Shown piece by piece: positions 44,376-55,283 of a DNA stretch of 64,000 nt. Location of the stretch: positions 62,001-126,000 of the forward strand of contig CAJIZL010000001.1 in assembly GCA_905182035.1 (NCBI GenBank). The letters are read 5' to 3'. Both the position numbers and the translations under genes were made by a program. Position 1 is the stretch's first letter; each line of letters begins with the position of its first letter. The notes beneath the pieces were generated by a model. That model saw nothing but the letters and a program-made list of their open reading frames with translations. It made no database searches and had not been told where the DNA came from. The DNA is from Oceanospirillaceae bacterium ASP10-02a. Lineage in GTDB: Bacteria; Pseudomonadota; Gammaproteobacteria; Pseudomonadales; Balneatricaceae.

Positions 44376-46199
44376 TTAGCGTTTACGGCGAATTAAGTCG
44401 CGAATTATAAAACGGTTGGGATCTAAACCCCAAGCCACACATTGTGCCACAGGCAGGCTTTGTTTTGCCATCTGGCAGGCTAATATCTCGGCACTTAAAG
44501 GAGCACTAATGAAGCCCTTGGAGCCATGGCCAGCATTAATATAAAGCCCTGTTAAATAAGGCATGCCGTCAGCAAATTTATAATTAGCATCTTGGCGTAA
44601 TTTAGCAAACCGATCTAATATCTGAGATTCATCAGCCAACTGCCCCACCATGGGCAAATAATCCGGTGTTACAGCTCTAAACCCCACCCTGCCGCCTGTG
44701 ATAGAGTTTAGCCCAAGCCCCTTATTTTTGGGTAAAACGTCACTTAAACGACCCAAATTATCAGTGTGGTCTTGGACCAACAACTCCACATCAACAGATT
44801 GTAAATTATAGCTAGCTCCTACTGCAAATACGCCTTGCTGGGCTGGTGTCACATAGCCTTCGCCACACACCACCAGTGCTGGGCTTTGTTCTGCTTCTAC
44901 ATAGCTTACTTGGCCACGAATGGACTTTAACGGTATAGCTTGTTTAGATAATAAGTCTTTAGCACCATTGGCGTTGGCAAGCACTACAGCATCAAATTCG
45001 TACTGGCCTGAATGGTCACCGTTTAGGTTAAGTTGCCAGCCTTGATTGAGGGTTTGTTGCATAACTTGTACGTTGGTATTAAGCCACAAATTTGCGCCAC
45101 TTTGTGTGTACAAAGACTCACACCAATCTACCGGTGATACCCACCCGCTGTTGGGAAAATATAACCCCCCTGCACTAAGGGGTTGTAGGGCCAGTTTTTC
45201 TGCTTCGGTTTGATCTAACCATTGCAACCAAGACGAAGGGTATTGGCGCTTTATCACTGCCTGCATTTGAGCCACTTGTTTGGTGCTAGTGGCTAACTGT
45301 AATAAACCACAAGCTTGCCAATACTTAGAACTTACAATGCGTTTTAGCAACGCCATGCTGTGTTGAAGACCCTGTTGGTGAAACTGCCCCGCTATGGTGG
45401 CATTGTCTGGCAGTTTGGCATACAGCATACCCAGTCGATTACCTGAAGCACCACTGGCTAGCAATGGGCCTTGTTCTATGAGGGTCACATCAAAACCGCG
45501 CTGAGATAAGCTGTACGCAGTCGCTACACCACTAATACCAGCACCAATAATAGCCACCTTGCTATTTTGACTGATACCCAGATACGGACGCTGCCATGGC
45601 GGTATATAAATCGGATCCGGGCCAAGCTCTTCGCCACCAAGGTAAACATCAAACTCACCCTTAATTTGTGCTAAGGCTTGCCCAGACTCAGCTTGTACAA
45701 TAATTAGCTTTACATTCCCAAAATCAAGCTGATGGAACCCTTTAATAGCTTCTGGGTATTGGCCTTGAAGTTGTAGGCTTAAAACTTTTAATTGAGGCCA
45801 ATTTTGGTGTAACTGCTTAAGGTCCTCTAGGTTCAGAGGTTGCTCACAAATAGCAAGGTAGCTAAGTTGTGAAATTTGGTTTTGGTATTCCTTAGCTTGC
45901 AGCCAAAGTTTCCACGTGATTAGAAAATCTAAGCCAGCGCCAAAATCTTTATCTAATACTTGAACCGTGGCCTTTGCAGCACTCGAATCCGCATCGCTTG
46001 GTGTTAGAGTGCTTGGTAATAATGTGTGAGTGGTTGGAAATAAGTGTGAATCTAAAAAAACAGTTTTAAGTTCTTTAAACCGTTGGTCTACTTGAGTGGA
46101 AGTTTTGTGAAACTTGGCGCTTAAAGCAGCCGCAACCGTAGGTGTTGCAGCCAAACTTTGAGGATCAGAAAATGCTTTCTTGCGGTGGCTGGTTTGCAT
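44376..46199 (-). CDS. mnmC: MnmC-like tRNA modification protein with degenerate methyltransferase half
   Basis: A 607-residue protein. The C-terminal FAD domain is intact: VAIIGAGISGVATAYSL at about 216-232, LASGASGNRLGMLYAKLPD, and the end NAGHGSKGFISAPLSAEIL. This half (MnmC2) removes carboxymethyl from cmnm5U34 in tRNA. The N-terminal half should be the MnmC1 methyltransferase. Its SAM loop survives as DKDFGAGLDFLITWKLW (about 83-99), but the domain is some 50 residues short and the usual LDGFxPxKNPxMW motif is replaced by YLGGEELGPDPIYIPPW. So the methyltransferase step is probably lost or done elsewhere. Next to DUF971 and a cyclophilin. Confidence 0.85.
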   Translation of the reverse strand: MQTSHRKKAFSDPQSLAATPTVAAALSAKFHKTSTQVDQRFKELKTVFLDSHLFPTTHTLLPSTLTPSDADSSAAKATVQVLDKDFGAGLDFLITWKLWLQAKEYQNQISQLSYLAICEQPLNLEDLKQLHQNWPQLKVLSLQLQGQYPEAIKGFHQLDFGNVKLIIVQAESGQALAQIKGEFDVYLGGEELGPDPIYIPPWQRPYLGISQNSKVAIIGAGISGVATAYSLSQRGFDVTLIEQGPLLASGASGNRLGMLYAKLPDNATIAGQFHQQGLQHSMALLKRIVSSKYWQACGLLQLATSTKQVAQMQAVIKRQYPSSWLQWLDQTEAEKLALQPLSAGGLYFPNSGWVSPVDWCESLYTQSGANLWLNTNVQVMQQTLNQGWQLNLNGDHSGQYEFDAVVLANANGAKDLLSKQAIPLKSIRGQVSYVEAEQSPALVVCGEGYVTPAQQGVFAVGASYNLQSVDVELLVQDHTDNLGRLSDVLPKNKGLGLNSITGGRVGFRAVTPDYLPMVGQLADESQILDRFAKLRQDANYKFADGMPYLTGLYINAGHGSKGFISAPLSAEILACQMAKQSLPVAQCVAWGLDPNRFIIRDLIRRKR

Positions 46200-46208
46200 A
46201 CCTCAATA

Positions 46209-46766
46209 TTATTTATTGAGGTGATAAGCTTCATAAAGGTGAATCGACTCAGACGGCCAATCACGATACATACCTTTAGTTTTAGTAGGTAACTGCGCAA
46301 TAAGGTCAATAATCTCCATACCTTTGATCACCTTCCCAAACACCGCGTAGCCCGCACTGGTGGCACTTTTATCTAAGAATGGGTTATCTTGGTGATTAAT
46401 AAAAAACTGAGCTGTGGCGCTATCAGGGTCGCTAGTGCGGGCCATCGCTACGGTGCCTCGCAGATTAGACAAGCCATTGTCAGCCTCATTAACAATGGGG
46501 CTTATTGTACCCACTTTGGTTTTTTCGTTAGCACCAAAACCACCACCTTGAACCATGAATCCTGGGATAACCCGGTGAAAAATAGTCGCACTGTAATAAC
46601 CAACATCCACGTAATATAAAAAATTCTTTACGCTTATGGGAGCAGCTTGTGAATCCAATTCTATAATAATACTACCGTGGGTCGTTTCTAACTCAATCTG
46701 AGGGTTTTCTGCCCATAAGTTAAAACTTAGACTTAGGGCGAATATAGCCGTTAATAGTTGCTTCAT
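46209..46766 (-). CDS. Periplasmic cyclophilin-type peptidyl-prolyl isomerase
   Basis: A 185-residue protein with a signal peptide (MKQLLTAIFALSLSFNLWAE, cleavage after LWA) and a cyclophilin fold: ISVKNFLYYVDVGYYSATIFHRVIPGFMVQGGGF in parts (FHRVIPGFMVQGG), TVAMARTSDPDSATAQFFIN, and YAVFGKVIKGMEIID. The catalytic Arg is in FHRVIPGF. It resembles PpiA and speeds proline isomerisation in the periplasm. Part of a tight leftward cluster with mnmC, YciI and YciB. Confidence 0.95.
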   Translation of the reverse strand: MKQLLTAIFALSLSFNLWAENPQIELETTHGSIIIELDSQAAPISVKNFLYYVDVGYYSATIFHRVIPGFMVQGGGFGANEKTKVGTISPIVNEADNGLSNLRGTVAMARTSDPDSATAQFFINHQDNPFLDKSATSAGYAVFGKVIKGMEIIDLIAQLPTKTKGMYRDWPSESIHLYEAYHLNK

Positions 46767-46770
46767 AGGT

Positions 46771-47064
46771 TTATCCTTGTGCCGGAAAGGCTTGTTTAAA
46801 CGGCTTAACCGTCACTTCAGCGTATACACCTGCAGCAACATAGGGATCCTCTGCGGCCCATGCTTGCGCAGTTGCAAGATCAGCAAATTCGGCCACCACC
46901 AAACTGCCTGTAAAACCTTCTTCAGAGGCGTGGGGGTGAGGGCCAGCTAGCGTTAACCGATTCTGTGAATCTAATACCTTAAGCCGTCCTACATGCGCTG
47001 GCCGTGCTTCCAACCGTGCAGTTAAACTATTCTCAACATCTTGAGAAATAATAGCAAATAACAT
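46771..47064 (-). CDS. YciI family protein
   Basis: A 97-residue YciI/YCII-domain protein: RPAHVGRLKVLDSQNRLTLAGPH with the conserved His, GSLVVAEFADLATAQAWAAEDPYVAAGVY and VKPFKQAF at the end. The domain has a ferredoxin-like dimeric fold; role unclear. It lies between yciB and the cyclophilin, an order common in gammaproteobacteria. Confidence 0.95.
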   Translation of the reverse strand: MLFAIISQDVENSLTARLEARPAHVGRLKVLDSQNRLTLAGPHPHASEEGFTGSLVVAEFADLATAQAWAAEDPYVAAGVYAEVTVKPFKQAFPAQG

Positions 47065-47066
47065 AA

Positions 47067-47618
47067 TTAATCCTCTGTTTCGCTGTCTTTAGGCATAAAA
47101 CGAGACATGTAAACGCCTTGGGCTAGAATAAATACAAAAGTAAGGCCAAGCATGCCGAACAGTTTAAAATCGACCCAAGTAGATTCACTGTAATTAAACG
47201 CCACATATAAGTTAATGCTGCCCATGGCAGCGAAAAACACCACCCAAGCTAAATTAAGTTGACGCCAAATGTGGGTAGGCAGTTGTACACCTTTTTCCAT
47301 CAACCGCTGTACCACGGGTTTTTTGCCAATAAATTGACTGCCTAAGAAACCCAAACCAAATAGCCAATTAACGATGGTAGGTTTCCACTTAATGAATTGT
47401 CCATCTTGCAGGGCCACTGTAAGGCCACCCAACACTATCACCAATACTAAGGTGATCAACTGCATTTTTTCTATTTTCTTTGTAGCCCACCAGGTGTAAG
47501 CCATTTGTAACATGGTTGCAGGAATCAGTACGGCTGTGGCAAGGATCAAATCACCCGTCATTTTATAAACAATAAAAAAGATGACGATCGGTAAAAAGTC
47601 GACAAGTAGTTTCATCAA
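47067..47618 (-). CDS. yciB: Inner-membrane septation protein A
   Basis: A 183-residue membrane protein with about five helices. The family start is MKLLVDFLPIVIFFIVYKMTGD; later come IKWKPTIVNWLFGLGFLGSQF, the LNLAWVVFFAAMGSINLYVAF stretch and VDFKLFGMLGLTFVFILAQG. YciB interacts with cell-elongation and division proteins and affects envelope integrity. Usual length is about 180. YciI follows, with one codon's spacing. Confidence 0.97.
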   Translation of the reverse strand: MMKLLVDFLPIVIFFIVYKMTGDLILATAVLIPATMLQMAYTWWATKKIEKMQLITLVLVIVLGGLTVALQDGQFIKWKPTIVNWLFGLGFLGSQFIGKKPVVQRLMEKGVQLPTHIWRQLNLAWVVFFAAMGSINLYVAFNYSESTWVDFKLFGMLGLTFVFILAQGVYMSRFMPKDSETED

Positions 47619-47738
47619 TAGGGGTTCTCTTTTTCACTCAGACTTTGTGACTGATTAGCCAAAGTGCATAGAATGTTAGTTAATTAAGCTCGAGCATTGT
47701 ACCATGCAGTAATACGGACTTCTCATTTTCTATGCCTT

Positions 47739-48743
47739 ATGACCATACATACATTTAACTGTATTGACGCCCACACCTGTGGCAACCCTGTTCGCTTAGT
47801 CACCAAAGGAGGACCTCAACTCAATGGCAACAGCATGAGCGAAAAACGGCAAGATTTTTTGCAACACCACGACTGGGTGCGGACCTCATTAATGTTTGAG
47901 CCACGCGGCCACGCCATGATGTCTGGTTCTATACTCTACCCACCAAACAATCCAGAGCACGATGGTGCTATTTTATTCATAGAAACCAGTGGCTGTTTGC
48001 CCATGTGTGGTCATGGCACTATAGGTACCGTTACTACTGCTTTGCAGGAAGGCCTGTGGACACCAAAAATTGAAGGACAACTGACCTTAGAAGTGCCAGC
48101 AGGAGTAATTCGTATTGAATATCAACAAGACGTAGATGGCTTAATAGACTCCGTACGTATCTTCAACGTGGCGAGTTATTTGGTCCACGAAGGCCTTGTG
48201 GTAGAGTGCCCAGAATTAGGCGAGCTAAAGATAGATGTGGCTTACGGTGGCAATTACTACGCCATCATCGAACCTCAAACAAACTTTCCAGGGTTAGAGC
48301 AGTTTTCCGCTGCCCAAGTGCTGCGCTACAGCCCATTAGTAAGGGAAGCCATAAATAAGGTAGCCACCTGTGTGCACCCAGAAGATCCAAGTGTCAATGG
48401 CATTAGTCATGTTATGTGGACTGGAAAACCTCACAAACAAGATTCTAGTGCCGCCAACGCAGTGTTTTATGGCAGTGGTGCCATAGACCGATCACCTTGC
48501 GGCACCGGCACCAGCGCGCGCATGGCGCAACTGCATACCAAGGGTTTATTGCAAGATGGGCAAGAGTTTGTCCATGAAAGCATTATCGGCAGCCAATTTA
48601 TTGGCCGTGTGGAATCAACTACACAAGTTGGCCCCTATCCTGCCATTATGCCAAGTGTTCAAGGCTGGGCTCAAGTCACAGGTTATAACACTATCATTGT
48701 CGATCCTAGGGACCCATATGCCCACGGATTTGAGGTTAATTAG
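47739..48743 (+). CDS. Proline racemase / 4-hydroxyproline epimerase family
   Basis: A 334-residue enzyme; ATG at 47739 gives the standard start IHTFNCIDAHTCGNPVRLV. Both acid-base cysteines are present, in LPMCGHGTIGT and RSPCGTGTSARMAQL, so it should be a racemase or epimerase and not a dehydratase (which lacks one Cys). The IDAHTCGNPVRLV start resembles 4-hydroxyproline 2-epimerases, which open hydroxyproline catabolism. No other hydroxyproline genes are next to it, though the DadA-like gene at 2151 would suit such a role. Confidence 0.9.
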   Translation: MTIHTFNCIDAHTCGNPVRLVTKGGPQLNGNSMSEKRQDFLQHHDWVRTSLMFEPRGHAMMSGSILYPPNNPEHDGAILFIETSGCLPMCGHGTIGTVTTALQEGLWTPKIEGQLTLEVPAGVIRIEYQQDVDGLIDSVRIFNVASYLVHEGLVVECPELGELKIDVAYGGNYYAIIEPQTNFPGLEQFSAAQVLRYSPLVREAINKVATCVHPEDPSVNGISHVMWTGKPHKQDSSAANAVFYGSGAIDRSPCGTGTSARMAQLHTKGLLQDGQEFVHESIIGSQFIGRVESTTQVGPYPAIMPSVQGWAQVTGYNTIIVDPRDPYAHGFEVN

Positions 48744-48754
48744 GAAGTAACGTC

Positions 48755-49189
48755 ATGGATTTAGCAACATTAGAAAAAAAATACCCTATTAGCACAGAGA
48801 TTAGAGTGAAATGGGGTGAAATGGATGCCTACCAACACCTTAATAACACCGTTTTTATCCGCTACATTGAAGATGGCCGCATTGACCTGTTTGAAAAGTT
48901 GGACATGAGCAGTAACATGAAAAACTTAAGTATTGCAGCCATATTGGCCTCTATCCAATGTGACTACCTGGCACCAGTTACCTACCCTGATACCATTATT
49001 GTATTCAGCACAGCCACTCAAACAGGTGCCAAGAAGATCGAGCTAGAGCACAAATTATGGAGTACCAAACAAAACTGTTTAGTAGCAAAGAGTACTGGTG
49101 TAGGCGTTTATTATGATTTCAAAATGTCTAAAAGCTGTAATATTCCAGACTCTGTTGTAACCAAGTTGGCTGCTCTAAAGGGCATCTAA
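48755..49189 (+). CDS. Acyl-CoA thioesterase (4HBT/YbgC-like hotdog)
   Basis: A 144-residue hotdog-fold protein. RVKWGEMDAYQHLNNTVFIRYIEDGRI contains the active-site Asp and the N-terminal helix of the 4-hydroxybenzoyl-CoA thioesterase group. It would hydrolyse short acyl-CoA esters. Eleven bases after the racemase gene, so likely the same transcript, without an obvious metabolic link. Confidence 0.92.
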   Translation: MDLATLEKKYPISTEIRVKWGEMDAYQHLNNTVFIRYIEDGRIDLFEKLDMSSNMKNLSIAAILASIQCDYLAPVTYPDTIIVFSTATQTGAKKIELEHKLWSTKQNCLVAKSTGVGVYYDFKMSKSCNIPDSVVTKLAALKGI

Positions 49190-49192
49190 AAA

Positions 49193-49375
49193 ATGGCGAT
49201 ATCGCTGCACAATTACAACATTATAAGGATTAATGACAAGGGCAATATCGTTAATTGCACCATAATTAAAATGTGTAAGGATTACGCCCTCATTAAGTTA
49301 GAAGGCAAAACGTTTAGAGTACCCTACAGCATAATGGATGAGGTTGTTGGGCATGAATTACTCATGCCCGAGTAA
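49193..49375 (+). CDS. Small ORF, 60 residues, unknown
   Basis: Begins 3 bases after the thioesterase stop, without a visible ribosome site. The product looks like a small beta protein (NIIRINDKGNIVNCTIIKM, then YALIKLEGKTFRVP). No family recognised. Immediate placement after the thioesterase supports coupled translation; it may still be chance. Confidence 0.35.
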   Translation: MAISLHNYNIIRINDKGNIVNCTIIKMCKDYALIKLEGKTFRVPYSIMDEVVGHELLMPE

Positions 49376-49411
49376 GCCCCGTAAATTAACTTCGATGCTA
49401 GTAATAAGGCA

Positions 49412-50329
49412 TTACAATATCATCTCACTGATTTTCCTGCTCTCCATAAGGGTCCTGTGTTCTCTTAGATAAGTATACAAACCTGATCCTATAATGATTA
49501 CAGATCCAGTAAGAGTAAGCATATCAACGCTCTCGTTGAAAATGAATACGCCAACCAACAAAGAGAATATCAGCCTTGAATACCTAAAAGACGCCACAAC
49601 AGAAGCATTTCCCACACGCATTGCCGAGACGACAGCGTAATAGCCTGAAATGCTAAAAACGATAGTACAGCCTAAATAAACTAATTCTTTGTCTGCGATG
49701 GGAGCAATATCTTGAGGGCTAACGAGTAATATTACTGCCCCAGCGATAACGACAGACGAAAAAGCCTGAAAAGAAATTATTGAAGATTCAACATTAAAAG
49801 GAATAACCCGAGTCACCAAATCTCTAACAGCCACGCCCAAAACAGCGACGAGCACCCACAACACTGATGGATTAAACCCACCAAATCCCGGCCTTATTAT
49901 CAATAAAACACCAATAAAGCCAACAAAAACAGCCAGCCATCGGCGCCACCCAACACGTTCACCTAAGAATAGAGCAGCTCCCATAGTGATTGTTAAAGGC
50001 GTTATTTGAAACACCGCCGCAACTGTTGATATAGGGACAAGCGATAGTGACGTGACAAATGCCACGGCAGCAATAGCTTCTGCAAACATCCTAGTCAGTG
50101 TTGCTCGCGTCCATAGGTTAGATGCCAGTAAGCTGTGTCCGCTTGTGAGGGCCACGATTGCAAAAAACACAGAACTGCACAAACCAATACTAATCAGAAT
50201 TTGACCAATAGAGATAGTGCTAGAAAGCTGCTTGATAAACGCATCTTCTATCGTAAACCCCGCCATCGCGGCGAGCATTAACAATATCCCTTTTCGGTTA
50301 TTTATGCTGCTATTCAAAGTTAGTGACAC
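49412..50329 (-). CDS. EamA/DMT-family transporter
   Basis: A roughly 305-residue membrane protein with ten hydrophobic segments arranged as two EamA repeats (KGILLMLAAMAGFTIEDAFIKQL; LWVLVAVLGVAVRDLVTRVIPF). The start is uncertain: GTG at 50329 is used; no ATG in frame occurs before residue 18. Drug/metabolite superfamily members export amino acids or other small molecules; substrate unknown. The ribosome site is not visible. Confidence 0.85.
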   Translation of the reverse strand: MSLTLNSSINNRKGILLMLAAMAGFTIEDAFIKQLSSTISIGQILISIGLCSSVFFAIVALTSGHSLLASNLWTRATLTRMFAEAIAAVAFVTSLSLVPISTVAAVFQITPLTITMGAALFLGERVGWRRWLAVFVGFIGVLLIIRPGFGGFNPSVLWVLVAVLGVAVRDLVTRVIPFNVESSIISFQAFSSVVIAGAVILLVSPQDIAPIADKELVYLGCTIVFSISGYYAVVSAMRVGNASVVASFRYSRLIFSLLVGVFIFNESVDMLTLTGSVIIIGSGLYTYLREHRTLMESRKISEMIL

Positions 50330-50450
50330 CAATCATTAATCGACCTGTAATGTAAACTAAAGTAGCTGCGGAAGGAACATATCAATTAAGAATTAACATC
50401 ACCTTATGCTTGTGCTTGTGCTTGTTTAAACGCAGGTTACAACCATACCG

Positions 50451-51212
50451 TTATTGCTTTAGTCGATACCCAGTCTTAAAGATCCAAGCGATCAATGCCA
50501 AACAAATACCCATAAACAACATCACCATAAGTAAGCTAATACCTACGCTGACATCAGAAATCTCATAGAAACTCCAACGGAAACCACTAATTAAATACAC
50601 CACGGGGTTAAACATAGTAACGGTTTGCCAGGCGCTTGGCAGCATATCTATGGAGTAAAATGCTCCGCCTAAAAACACCATTGGGGTAACTACCAAGAGA
50701 GGAATTAATTGCAACTTTTCAAAGCCATCAGCCCAAATACCTATGAGAAAGCCAAATAGGCTAAAGGTAATGGTAGTGAGGATTAAGAAGGCTAACATCC
50801 AAAATGGATGGGCGATTTGAATCGGCACAAAAAAACCTGCTGTAGCAAGAGTAATTAGACCAATTAATAGCGATTTAGTAGCCGCAGCACCCACATAACC
50901 CACAGTCGCTTCCCAGAAGGACATAGGTGAAGAAAGCACTTCATAAATGGTGCCTGAGAAACGTGGAAAGTAGATACCAAAAGAGGCGTTAGACAAACTT
51001 TGGGTCATGATGGATAGCATGATCAAACCAGGCACAATAAAAGCACCGTAGCTAATGCCGCCAACAGACTCTATGCGTGACCCAATAGCACCGCCAAACA
51101 CCACAAAATAAAGCACCGTTGAAAGCACCGGTGAGACCACACTTTGAGTAATAGTGCGCTTTGTACGGGACATTTCAAAAGTATAGATGGCCCACATTCC
51201 TCTTACATTCAT
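50451..51212 (-). CDS. ABC-2 type transporter permease
   Basis: A 253-residue membrane protein with six helices in the ABC-2 pattern: [74 protein letters not shown] and [14 protein letters not shown]. It is closely related to YadH-like permeases. It forms an exporter with the ATPase gene just upstream, overlapping it by 4 bp. Substrate unknown. Confidence 0.93.
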   Translation of the reverse strand: MNVRGMWAIYTFEMSRTKRTITQSVVSPVLSTVLYFVVFGGAIGSRIESVGGISYGAFIVPGLIMLSIMTQSLSNASFGIYFPRFSGTIYEVLSSPMSFWEATVGYVGAAATKSLLIGLITLATAGFFVPIQIAHPFWMLAFLILTTITFSLFGFLIGIWADGFEKLQLIPLLVVTPMVFLGGAFYSIDMLPSAWQTVTMFNPVVYLISGFRWSFYEISDVSVGISLLMVMLFMGICLALIAWIFKTGYRLKQ

Positions 51213-52126
51213 GCTGCGTCCTCCACTAGGTCGACAAATATTTCTTCCAGGCTACTTTTTTGTGTATGTATGTCTTTCACGCCTAAGCCTGCACTGGAGA
51301 CAGACTGTAAAAGACCTGCAATATCCACTTCTGGTGCATCTTTGTCGTAGTGGTAAACAATACTTAGACTGTCTTCAGCAAGGCAAAAGCCTTGTTCTGC
51401 TAGCACAGTCGGCATGGTATCAAGGCATTCCATCAATTCAACTTTAAGTTGTTTTTGGCCCATTCGAGACATCAATAATTGTTTATCCTCAACTAATAAC
51501 AACTTACCGCCGCTAATCACACCAATACGGTCGGCAATAGCTTCTGCTTCTTCAATGTAATGGGTGGTCAATACAATGGTGACGCCTTGATTGCGTAACT
51601 CATCTACCATGCGCCACATGTCTTGTCGCAGGGTTACGTCTACACCCGCTGTGGGTTCATCTAAAAACAACACCTGAGGTTCATGAACAAGCGCCTTAGC
51701 GATTAATAAACGGCGTTTCATGCCCCCAGACAAAGTCATAATACGGTCGTCTTTTTTATCCCATAGGGACAGGTCTTTCAAAACCTTTTCAACCACCTGT
51801 GGATTCCTGGGCAAGCCAAATAAACCACGAGAGAATGTGAGATTATTCCAAGGTGTTTCAAAGGCATCAGTAGTGAGTTCTTGAGGTACTAAACCAATAA
51901 GGCTGCGGGTTTGACGATAGTTCTTAATAATATCAAAACCACCCACAGTAACACTGCCTGAGGTTGGGTTAACAATGCCACAAATGGTGGATATGAGAGT
52001 CGTTTTACCGGCGCCATTTGGGCCAAGTAAAGCAAGAATTTCACCTTTTTTAACGCTCAGGTTTATGTTATTTAAGGCCACAAAGCCACTGGCATATTGT
52101 TTGCCTAAATTGGTGATTTCAATCAT
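51209..52126 (-). CDS. ABC transporter ATP-binding protein (YadG-like)
   Basis: A 305-residue ATPase; ATG at 52126 with an AGGA site is preferred over a start 16 codons earlier. Walker [10 protein letters not shown], signature [15 protein letters not shown], Walker [13 protein letters not shown] and H-loop [15 protein letters not shown] are intact. A C-terminal extension of about 80 residues follows, as in YadG/CcmA-type exporters. Partner permease lies downstream. Confidence 0.95.
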   Translation of the reverse strand: MIEITNLGKQYASGFVALNNINLSVKKGEILALLGPNGAGKTTLISTICGIVNPTSGSVTVGGFDIIKNYRQTRSLIGLVPQELTTDAFETPWNNLTFSRGLFGLPRNPQVVEKVLKDLSLWDKKDDRIMTLSGGMKRRLLIAKALVHEPQVLFLDEPTAGVDVTLRQDMWRMVDELRNQGVTIVLTTHYIEEAEAIADRIGVISGGKLLLVEDKQLLMSRMGQKQLKVELMECLDTMPTVLAEQGFCLAEDSLSIVYHYDKDAPEVDIAGLLQSVSSAGLGVKDIHTQKSSLEEIFVDLVEDAA

Positions 52127-52193
52127 TTTTAATATCCTATAAGGATGTGATTTAGTAAGTTTTAATATACTCATTTTTACTGATTTTAGCCAA

Positions 52194-52224
52194 TAAAAAA
52201 CCGGCTACAAGAGCCGGTTTTTTA
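52194..52224. terminator. Rho-independent terminator after groEL
   Basis: CCGGCT-ACAAG-AGCCGG, six perfect GC-rich pairs with A6 before and T6 after. It is symmetrical and follows groEL by 27 bp on the minus strand, so it ends groESL transcription before the ABC genes. Confidence 0.92.
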
Positions 52225-52250
52225 GTAAGCATGGTTAGCTTGGGGGATGA

Positions 52251-53924
<1,674 letters not shown>

Positions 53925-53929
53925 TTAAA

Positions 53930-54223
53930 TTAAGCTTCAAGGACGCCGTAGATTTCGCTTTCGCTAACGATAAGCACTTCTTCACCATCGATCTTAGCGG
54001 TGCTGTTACCAGCATAAGGACCAAACAGTACCGTGTCGCCAACCTTAACGCTCATTGCTTGCTGTTCACCATTGGTAGTAATACGGCCAGGGCCTACTGC
54101 CAATACTTCACCTTGGTTTGGCTTTTCTGCAGCACTACCAGGCAGCACGATGCCACCAGCACTAGTTGCTTCTTCTTCCTGACGACGAATTACAACGCGA
54201 TCGTGTAAAGGACGGATGCTCAT
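53930..54223 (-). CDS. groES: Co-chaperonin GroES
   Basis: A 97-residue protein: [16 protein letters not shown], the mobile loop [29 protein letters not shown] and the end [15 protein letters not shown]. It caps GroEL. First gene of the groESL operon. Confidence 0.99.
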   Translation of the reverse strand: MSIRPLHDRVVIRRQEEEATSAGGIVLPGSAAEKPNQGEVLAVGPGRITTNGEQQAMSVKVGDTVLFGPYAGNSTAKIDGEEVLIVSESEIYGVLEA

Positions 54224-54251
54224 TACGCTTGCACTCCTAAAGTGTATGTCT

Positions 54252-54264
54252 CCAGCTAAGCTGG
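54252..54264 (-). promoter_or_regulatory. Small hairpin in the groES leader
   Basis: CCAGC-TTA-GCTGG on the transcribed strand, five GC-rich pairs with a 3-nt loop, about 30 nt before the groES start. It may stabilise the mRNA or tune translation; too short to call a thermosensor. Confidence 0.3.
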
Positions 54265-54290
54265 AATTGTTGTTAATATCGAACTCTTAG

Positions 54291-54315
54291 ATATGGGGTG
54301 AAGTGCGCTTTTCAA
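54291..54315 (-). promoter_or_regulatory. Sigma32-type heat-shock promoter of groESL
   Basis: On the minus strand TTGAAA, 11 bases, then CCCCATAT: close to the sigma32 consensus (CTTGAA and CCCCATnT with about 12-15 bases between). It lies 68 nt upstream of the groES start codon. No CIRCE inverted repeat is seen, consistent with sigma32 control in gammaproteobacteria. Confidence 0.75.
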
Positions 54316-54350
54316 TAGCAAACCCAAAATAAAGTCTAGATAACTAAACT

Positions 54351-54839
54351 TTATTCAATTTTATCCCGTGGCTGAGCATCTTTAGGTGCTTCAAAGTCCC
54401 CATCTATTATACTTTCGTCGCTGTTAAAACCACCCTGGCCAAAACCTTGAGGGCCAAAACTGCCAGCGGCACCATTCGCACTAGAGAAGGCTTTAAACCG
54501 ACCCATCAAACGCGACGCAAAAAATTGCCGAGTAAAGGGTACTAACAACAAAAAACCAATGGCATCCGTAACAAACCCTGGAGTCAATAGTAGGGCACCA
54601 CCAACAGCTAGCAGGATACCTTCTAACATTTCTTTAGCAGGAATCTGGCCCGACTGTATACGCCAAGTGGCTCGGCTTAGGGTCGCCAAACCCTGGTGAC
54701 GTAATAAATTGATGCCAATAAAAGCCGTGAGCAACACCAAGGCAATGGTCCATAAAGCACCAATTTGTTGGCCCACTTGTATAAGCACGACCATTTCTAC
54801 AATAGGTACGGCGATAAATATGGCAAAAAGAAAACGCAT
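54351..54839 (-). CDS. fxsA: FxsA family membrane protein
   Basis: A 162-residue protein with FxsA hallmarks: FAIFIAVPIVEMVVLIQVGQQIG, LLRHQGLATL, PAKEMLEGILLAVGGALLLTPGFVTDAIGFLLLVP in overlapping parts, and a Gly-rich cytoplasmic tail. FxsA in E. coli suppresses F-plasmid exclusion of phage T7; its general role is unknown. It is upstream of groESL, as in many gammaproteobacteria. Confidence 0.95.
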   Translation of the reverse strand: MRFLFAIFIAVPIVEMVVLIQVGQQIGALWTIALVLLTAFIGINLLRHQGLATLSRATWRIQSGQIPAKEMLEGILLAVGGALLLTPGFVTDAIGFLLLVPFTRQFFASRLMGRFKAFSSANGAAGSFGPQGFGQGGFNSDESIIDGDFEAPKDAQPRDKIE

Positions 54840-54896
54840 AATGATGTAATCTTAGTTAAGTTAACTGTGCTTCTTATATGCGGCCATACTAGAAAA

Positions 54897-55235
54897 ATGA
54901 AAGACCCCCAAAAACAACATAAAGAGCAACAATTATTAGGGCGCCAACAGCTATACCAAACCATTGCTGCCATCCCCCGCGGCAAAGTAGCAAGTTACGG
55001 TCAGCTCGCCGCCCTTGCCGGACACACAGGTGCTGCACGCTGGGTGGGTTGGTGTCTGCGACATTTACCTAAGGATTCAAGTTTACCTTGGCACCGAGTC
55101 ATCACTGCCAGCGGCAAACTGGCCTTTCCACTAGCCACGGCAGGTTATTTGCGACAGTGTGAAAAGCTTGAACAAGAGGGTGTACCGTTAAAAAACCACA
55201 AAGTGTCTATGAAACTGTATCAGTGGAAACCGTAA
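54897..55235 (+). CDS. Alkyltransferase-like protein (ATL)
   Basis: A 112-residue protein; ATG at 54897 chosen since the longer frame runs over fxsA. It has the DNA-binding half of O6-alkylguanine transferases (YQTIAAIPRGKVASYGQLAALAG, ARWVGWCLRHLP) but the active-site PCHRV is PWHRVI, with Trp in place of the reactive Cys. Such ATLs bind alkylated bases and pass them to nucleotide excision repair (UvrA/B), and uvrB is also in this window, though far away. Confidence 0.92.
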   Translation: MKDPQKQHKEQQLLGRQQLYQTIAAIPRGKVASYGQLAALAGHTGAARWVGWCLRHLPKDSSLPWHRVITASGKLAFPLATAGYLRQCEKLEQEGVPLKNHKVSMKLYQWKP

Positions 55236-55283
55236 GGCTAGAGTCTATGCAAACGCAGCATTACAAACACAAGCCCTACTTAA

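Noticed and set aside
54224-54350. CIRCE/HrcA element before groES
   Set aside because: The only inverted repeat is a short CCAGC/GCTGG hairpin; the 9-bp CIRCE arms are absent, while a sigma32 promoter is clear.
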